Assembly (NCBI GenBank): GCA_023388255.1
Contig: JAEWGO010000011.1
Location: 62,001-126,000, forward strand
Source: Pseudomonadota bacterium
Lineage (GTDB): Bacteria; Pseudomonadota; Gammaproteobacteria; Xanthomonadales; Rhodanobacteraceae
Length of the DNA stretch: 64,000 bases
Direction: 5' to 3'
Below are positions 57,890 to 64,000 of this stretch, piece after piece. A model generated the notes under the pieces. It made no database searches, was not told the origin of the DNA, and saw only the letters and a list, made by a program, of their open reading frames with translations. A program made the translations under genes and the position numbers. Within the stretch, counting starts at the first letter, position 1. Every line of letters starts with the position of its first letter.

Positions 57890-59167
57890 GTGGGCGAATC
57901 GCCATATCCCGATTGGATGAATCAGTGGCAGGCGCTCTCGCGCCAGTATCTGGGCGCTTGGCAGGAAGCCGCGCAAGCGGGCACGGGAGCTGTTCCGCCG
58001 GCCGCGCCGCCACCGTGGCAGGGTAGCTTTGAGCAATGGTCGCGCCTGGCCGGCGTCGGCACCGCCCAGAGCGAGACGGTGGATCGGCTGCTCGACAGTG
58101 CCAAGAGCTACGCGGCCTTCATGCAGTCAATGCTGGGCGCGGCACCAACACAGGCCGGCGCCATGCCATGGGCCGAATTGCTGAAGCAGGGATTTGCGGG
58201 TCCGATGCCAGGCGCCAATCCGTTCGCTGGCACATCGGCAATGCCGTCATGGCAAGGAGTACAGCAGGGTTTTGCGCCGTGGATGAACGCGCTGTCGTCG
58301 ATGCGCACACCGCCGAAATTCGATACGGCCGAGATGAAGGCGTGGATGGACTTGCCAGCCTTCGGTCTGCTGCGTGAGTATCAGGAACACCATCAGAAGA
58401 CCGCGCTGGCTTGGGTCGACTACCAGGAGCAGACCGGCAAATACAACGCGCTGATGCTGAAGGCCGCCAAGCGCGGTTTCGAGCTGTTCGAAGGCAAGTT
58501 GACCGAGCGCGAGCAACCGGGTCGTCAGATCGAATCGCTGCGTGCCTTGTATGACCTTTGGGTCGATGCAGCCGAAGAAGGCTATGCGGAGATTGCTCTG
58601 TCGTCGGAATTTCGCGAGGTTTATGGCGCGCTGGTCAATGCGCAGATGCGCGTGCGTTCGCAGATCCAGAAGGAGGTCGAGCGTGTCGCCACCGACCTCG
58701 GCATGCCGACGCGCAGCGAGATCAACAGTATCGGCGAGCGCCTGCAGGTGCTGCGCCGTGAGGTTCGTGAACGCCGCGCACCAATGGCTGACGACCTTGC
58801 CGATGAAGTTGCGGCGTTGCGTGCGGAGTTCGCTGCATTCAAGGCCGACATGAAAACAGTGCGTCCCACACCAGCGGCAGCGACGCCAAAGTCGAAATCG
58901 AAGGCCGCCCCGCGTGGTCCCGAGGCGGCTGTCGCGGCGCCCAAACCCGTGCACGCCCGGCGCGAAGCCAAGGTCGCGCTGCGCAAGGCAGCGAGCAAGA
59001 AGGCGCCTCGAGCGAAACCGCCGGAGCGCGCTGTCGCGGCGGTCGCGGCGGGCAACTTCGCATCGCGCATCGCGAAGTTCGCGAATGCCTCGCTTGGCAC
59101 GAAGCGGGCCGAATCGCGGCGCTCAGAAAATAGTGAGCGTCGCGGCAACAGCAAGAAGAAGCGCTGA
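57890..59167 (+). CDS. phaE: Class III poly(3-hydroxyalkanoate) synthase subunit PhaE, with basic tail
   Basis: 425 residues starting at GTG 57890 (GAGGA six to ten bases upstream). The first 310 residues fit PhaE: QWQALSRQYLGAWQEAA, FGLLREYQEHHQKTALAWVDYQ (in part REYQEHHQKTALAWVDYQ), LYDLWVDAAEEGYAEIALSS and a coiled coil near 270-315. PhaE activates PhaC. Unusually, the last hundred residues (from about 324) are Ala/Lys/Arg/Pro-rich and histone-like, ending RGNSKKKR. It is 20 bases upstream of phaC. Confidence 0.92.
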   Translation: MGESPYPDWMNQWQALSRQYLGAWQEAAQAGTGAVPPAAPPPWQGSFEQWSRLAGVGTAQSETVDRLLDSAKSYAAFMQSMLGAAPTQAGAMPWAELLKQGFAGPMPGANPFAGTSAMPSWQGVQQGFAPWMNALSSMRTPPKFDTAEMKAWMDLPAFGLLREYQEHHQKTALAWVDYQEQTGKYNALMLKAAKRGFELFEGKLTEREQPGRQIESLRALYDLWVDAAEEGYAEIALSSEFREVYGALVNAQMRVRSQIQKEVERVATDLGMPTRSEINSIGERLQVLRREVRERRAPMADDLADEVAALRAEFAAFKADMKTVRPTPAAATPKSKSKAAPRGPEAAVAAPKPVHARREAKVALRKAASKKAPRAKPPERAVAAVAAGNFASRIAKFANASLGTKRAESRRSENSERRGNSKKKR

Positions 59168-59187
59168 GCACGCAACGAGGACGCATC

Positions 59188-60255
59188 ATGGGCCCGATCA
59201 AGATCGAACCGGCGAAGGCGCTCGAAGAGGCGCTGACGACCCAACGCAAGCTCGCATCCGCACTGAAGACGCTGCGCGAGATGGACGACGTCGACTTCGG
59301 CGTGACCGAGAAAGAAGTCGTCTATCGCGAGGACAAACTCGTCGTGTATCGCTTCAAGGGCGAACATCCGCCGACCGCGAAGGTGCCGATCCTGATCGTC
59401 TATGCCTTGGTCAATCGGCCGTATATGGTCGACCTGCAGGACGACCGTTCGCTGGTCAAGAACCTGCTCGCCAAAGGCGAGGACGTCTACCTGATCGATT
59501 GGGGTTATCCGGACGGCGCCGATCGCTGGCTGACGCTCGACGACTACATCAACGGCTACATCGCGCGTTCGGTCGATGCGGTGGCGAAACGCGCGGGTGT
59601 GAAGAAGATCAACCTGCTCGGCATCTGCCAAGGCGGCGCGTTCTCGCTGTGTTTCTCCGCGATGCATCCCGACAAGGTCAAGAACCTGATCACGATGGTC
59701 ACGCCGGTCGATTTCCGCACGCCGGACAACATGCTGTCGAACTGGGTGCAGTCGATGGATGTCGACCTGTTCGTCGACACGCTCGGCAACGTGCCGGCTG
59801 ACCTGATGAACCTGTGCTACCTGATGTTGAAGCCGGTGCGTCTGAACCAGCAGAAATACATCGGGCTGGTCGACATCCTCGACGACAAGGTCGAGATGGA
59901 GAATTTCCTGCGCATGGAGAAGTGGATCTTCGATTCGCCTGATCAGGCCGGTGAAGCGTTTCGCCAGTTCATCAAGGATTTCTACCAGGGCAACAAGCTC
60001 ATCAACGGTGGTCTGAAGATCGGCGAGCGGGAAGTGCATCTCGGCAACATCACGATGCCGGTCCTCAACGTGTTCGCCGAGCAGGACCATCTGGTTCCGC
60101 CGGCGGCATCTCGCGTGCTCGGCGAACATGTCGGCACCGAGGACTACACGCCGATCGCCTTCCGCGGCGGCCATATCGGCATCTACGTCTCCGGTCGCGC
60201 CCAGCGCGAAGTGCCGACGGCGATCCACGATTGGCTTGCGGCGCGCTCGCGCTGA
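59188..60255 (+). CDS. phaC: Class III poly(3-hydroxyalkanoate) synthase subunit PhaC
   Basis: 355 residues, the class III size. The lipase-like box is GICQGG with catalytic Cys 147; the other members of the triad are Asp 300 (AEQDHLVPP) and His 329 (RGGHIGIY). Family words LIVYALVNRPYMVDLQDDRS (in part YALVNRPYMVDLQ) and DVYLIDWGYP are present. With PhaE it polymerises short-chain 3-hydroxyacyl-CoA into polyester granules. No phaA, phaB or phasin gene is in the window. Confidence 0.96.
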   Translation: MGPIKIEPAKALEEALTTQRKLASALKTLREMDDVDFGVTEKEVVYREDKLVVYRFKGEHPPTAKVPILIVYALVNRPYMVDLQDDRSLVKNLLAKGEDVYLIDWGYPDGADRWLTLDDYINGYIARSVDAVAKRAGVKKINLLGICQGGAFSLCFSAMHPDKVKNLITMVTPVDFRTPDNMLSNWVQSMDVDLFVDTLGNVPADLMNLCYLMLKPVRLNQQKYIGLVDILDDKVEMENFLRMEKWIFDSPDQAGEAFRQFIKDFYQGNKLINGGLKIGEREVHLGNITMPVLNVFAEQDHLVPPAASRVLGEHVGTEDYTPIAFRGGHIGIYVSGRAQREVPTAIHDWLAARSR

Positions 60256-60375
60256 TCCTTTCGGGTGAGGCGGCCGCAACCGTCGCCGTCCAATCTTTCG
60301 CCCGAAACGGTCCCGAAAGGACCGTGAGACATTCTGCGCGCCGAATCCCACTGTCGACCTGATGCAAGCCATCTC

Positions 60376-60702
60376 ATGAACGAAGTCCTGCTGACCCTGC
60401 ATGGTGTGACGATCACGCCCTGGAAGATCATCGGCTACCTTGGCGTGTTCCTGTTCACGAGCCGCTGGTTCGTGCAGTTGTACGCGACGAAGAAGCTCAA
60501 GCGCGTGCATATGCCGCAATCGTTCTGGTGGTTGTCGGTGTTTGGCAGCGCCCTGCTTGTCAGCTACTTCACGTTCGGCAAGAACGACTCGGTCGGCGTC
60601 ATGTCGAATCTGTTTCCGGCATTCGTGTCGGTCTACAACCTCGTTGTCGATATCCGTCATCGCCGCGACAATCGGCTGCAGCGCGAGGCGAATGCGAGCT
60701 AG
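60376..60702 (+). CDS. LABN-domain (lipid A biosynthesis N-terminal) membrane protein
   Basis: 108 residues with three membrane helices. The LABN domain is recognised by KIIGYLGVFLFTSRWFVQLYATKKLKR, given here as YLGVFLFTSRWFVQLYATKK, then PQSFWWLSVFGSALL and FVSVYNLVVDIRHRR. Stand-alone LABN proteins are found near lipid A or glycosyltransferase genes, but no such gene is adjacent here. Function unknown. Confidence 0.85.
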   Translation: MNEVLLTLHGVTITPWKIIGYLGVFLFTSRWFVQLYATKKLKRVHMPQSFWWLSVFGSALLVSYFTFGKNDSVGVMSNLFPAFVSVYNLVVDIRHRRDNRLQREANAS

Positions 60703-60734
60703 CGCAGCATCAGTGCTTCATCGGGGAGGAAAGC

Positions 60735-61343
60735 ATGGAGTTCATGCACGCTGTACGTCGCTTTGCAGCGGCGGGTTGGTGGACCGTTTTCGCGCTGGCG
60801 ACGGGAGTGGGGTTGATGCTGCAAGGGTGCGCGAGCGGTGCGCCGTCGAAAGTCGAAAAGCTGATCAGCACAGACGTGATGGTGCCGTTTGTACCGGCTC
60901 GATTGCTCCTCAACGCGCGCGTGCCGGTCGCCAGGTTTTACGAGAATCGGCTGGACTTTCTCCAGGCAGAACTGGTGAAGACTCGAGCCTTTGTTGCGCT
61001 CGGTTCGTCGGTGAACTCCCCTGTAGTCATCGATTTGACGCTGGAGCGCGGCTCGGATTCCGGCGGTGTGGAAGCGACCGGGCAGATTCTATCCGCGGCA
61101 ACCCTTTTCCTGGTTCCGGCGCCGGTCAATGGATATCACACGCTGAAGGCAGATGTTCGGATCAACGGAATATTCGTCCGTCACTATGAGTACCGCGACG
61201 ACTACTCGACGAACACGGGTGTCTACAACATGGGCCGGATCGGCACCGAGAAAGACCCGGAGTTTGCCTCCATACGCAACGTTGCTTACAAGTTCATCAA
61301 TGAGATCGAGCGCGACAACGTCATCCCGAGAACGCTCGACTAG
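60735..61343 (+). CDS. Unknown lipoprotein
   Basis: 202 residues. The signal peptide ends at LMLQGCASG, a type II lipobox (Cys near 33). The mature part is a beta-rich domain with no match I can name (VVIDLTLERGSDSGGVEATG, HTLKADVRINGIFVRHYEY, NMGRIGTEKDPE). GGGGAGGAAAG precedes the ATG. It stands 32 bases after the LABN gene on the same strand, and converges with metH. Confidence 0.7.
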   Translation: MEFMHAVRRFAAAGWWTVFALATGVGLMLQGCASGAPSKVEKLISTDVMVPFVPARLLLNARVPVARFYENRLDFLQAELVKTRAFVALGSSVNSPVVIDLTLERGSDSGGVEATGQILSAATLFLVPAPVNGYHTLKADVRINGIFVRHYEYRDDYSTNTGVYNMGRIGTEKDPEFASIRNVAYKFINEIERDNVIPRTLD

Positions 61344-61346
61344 GCT

Positions 61347-64000
<2,654 letters not shown>

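Noticed and set aside
56760..58013. A 417-codon minus-strand frame spanning the PmtA-like gene and the terminator
   Set aside because: It crosses a textbook terminator and the antisense of a clear methyltransferase; composition is Arg/Ala-rich without domain. Only its downstream part overlaps the small DEDG repeat, reported separately.
60307..60325. Terminator after phaC
   Set aside because: ACGGTCC-GGACCGT is a good 7-bp stem but no T-run follows, so I did not call it.

Overview
The window is a single high-GC chromosomal segment with ordinary housekeeping content. Its gene set points to a gammaproteobacterium of the Lysobacterales (Xanthomonadales), most like the Rhodanobacteraceae or Xanthomonadaceae. 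The clues are a class III PHA synthase pair (phaE-phaC), an orphan RnfB next to nth, fused CysN/C and fused RlmKL, a MetH that lacks its homocysteine-binding half at the visible end, DUF2239, DUF2007 and LABN-domain proteins, and many short promoter-to-ATG distances typical of leaderless mRNAs. I see no integrase, transposase, phage gene or CRISPR array. The placement is inferred from gene content, not from a tree.

Layout. 1-360: tail of an unknown gene and tRNA-Leu(UAA). 0.4-3.2 kb: sulfate activation (cysD-cysNC). 3.5-9.4 kb: DUF1232 protein, methyltransferase, MFS carrier, SlyD-type isomerase, NlpC/P60 lipoprotein, AhpD-like protein and a DadA-type oxidoreductase. 9.5-14.3 kb: CocE-type hydrolase, glutathione reductase and an OprO/P porin with a strong terminator. 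14.4-18.2 kb: nth, a soluble RnfB, and two paralogous secreted proteins that end in sorting-signal-like tails. 18.3-25 kb: metG, DUF2147, mrp/apbC, dcd and three small exported proteins.

24.8-30.9 kb is a compact minus-strand operon for 5-oxoproline: a dienelactone-hydrolase-like protein, a HIT protein, pxpB, pxpC, pxpA, the DUF969 and DUF979 membrane proteins, and pyroglutamyl peptidase. Together they could release, import and hydrolyse pyroglutamate to glutamate. 31.2-33.5 kb carries rimO and DUF3025. 33.7-38.5 kb is a Gld-type ABC operon (ATPase, permease, GldG-like, DUF4340). 39-44 kb has a penicillin-acylase-family enzyme and cell-envelope proteins. 44.2-45.4 kb is an SPFH protein / 22-residue peptide / ribbon-helix-helix / CPBP protease operon behind an AT-rich region with tandem repeats; a DUF2239 gene with a perfect 16-bp palindrome diverges from it.

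46-56 kb: MATE pump, transglutaminase, purT, bpt, tesB, AmpD-type amidase, YqiA-like hydrolase and rlmKL. 56-64 kb: a Tyr/Gly-rich exported protein with a terminator, a PmtA-like methyltransferase, phaE-phaC, a LABN membrane protein, a lipoprotein, and metH cut by the window end.

Several families of short hairpin repeats sit at gene ends. One copy lies in frame inside metG, in the linker between its catalytic and tRNA-binding domains.
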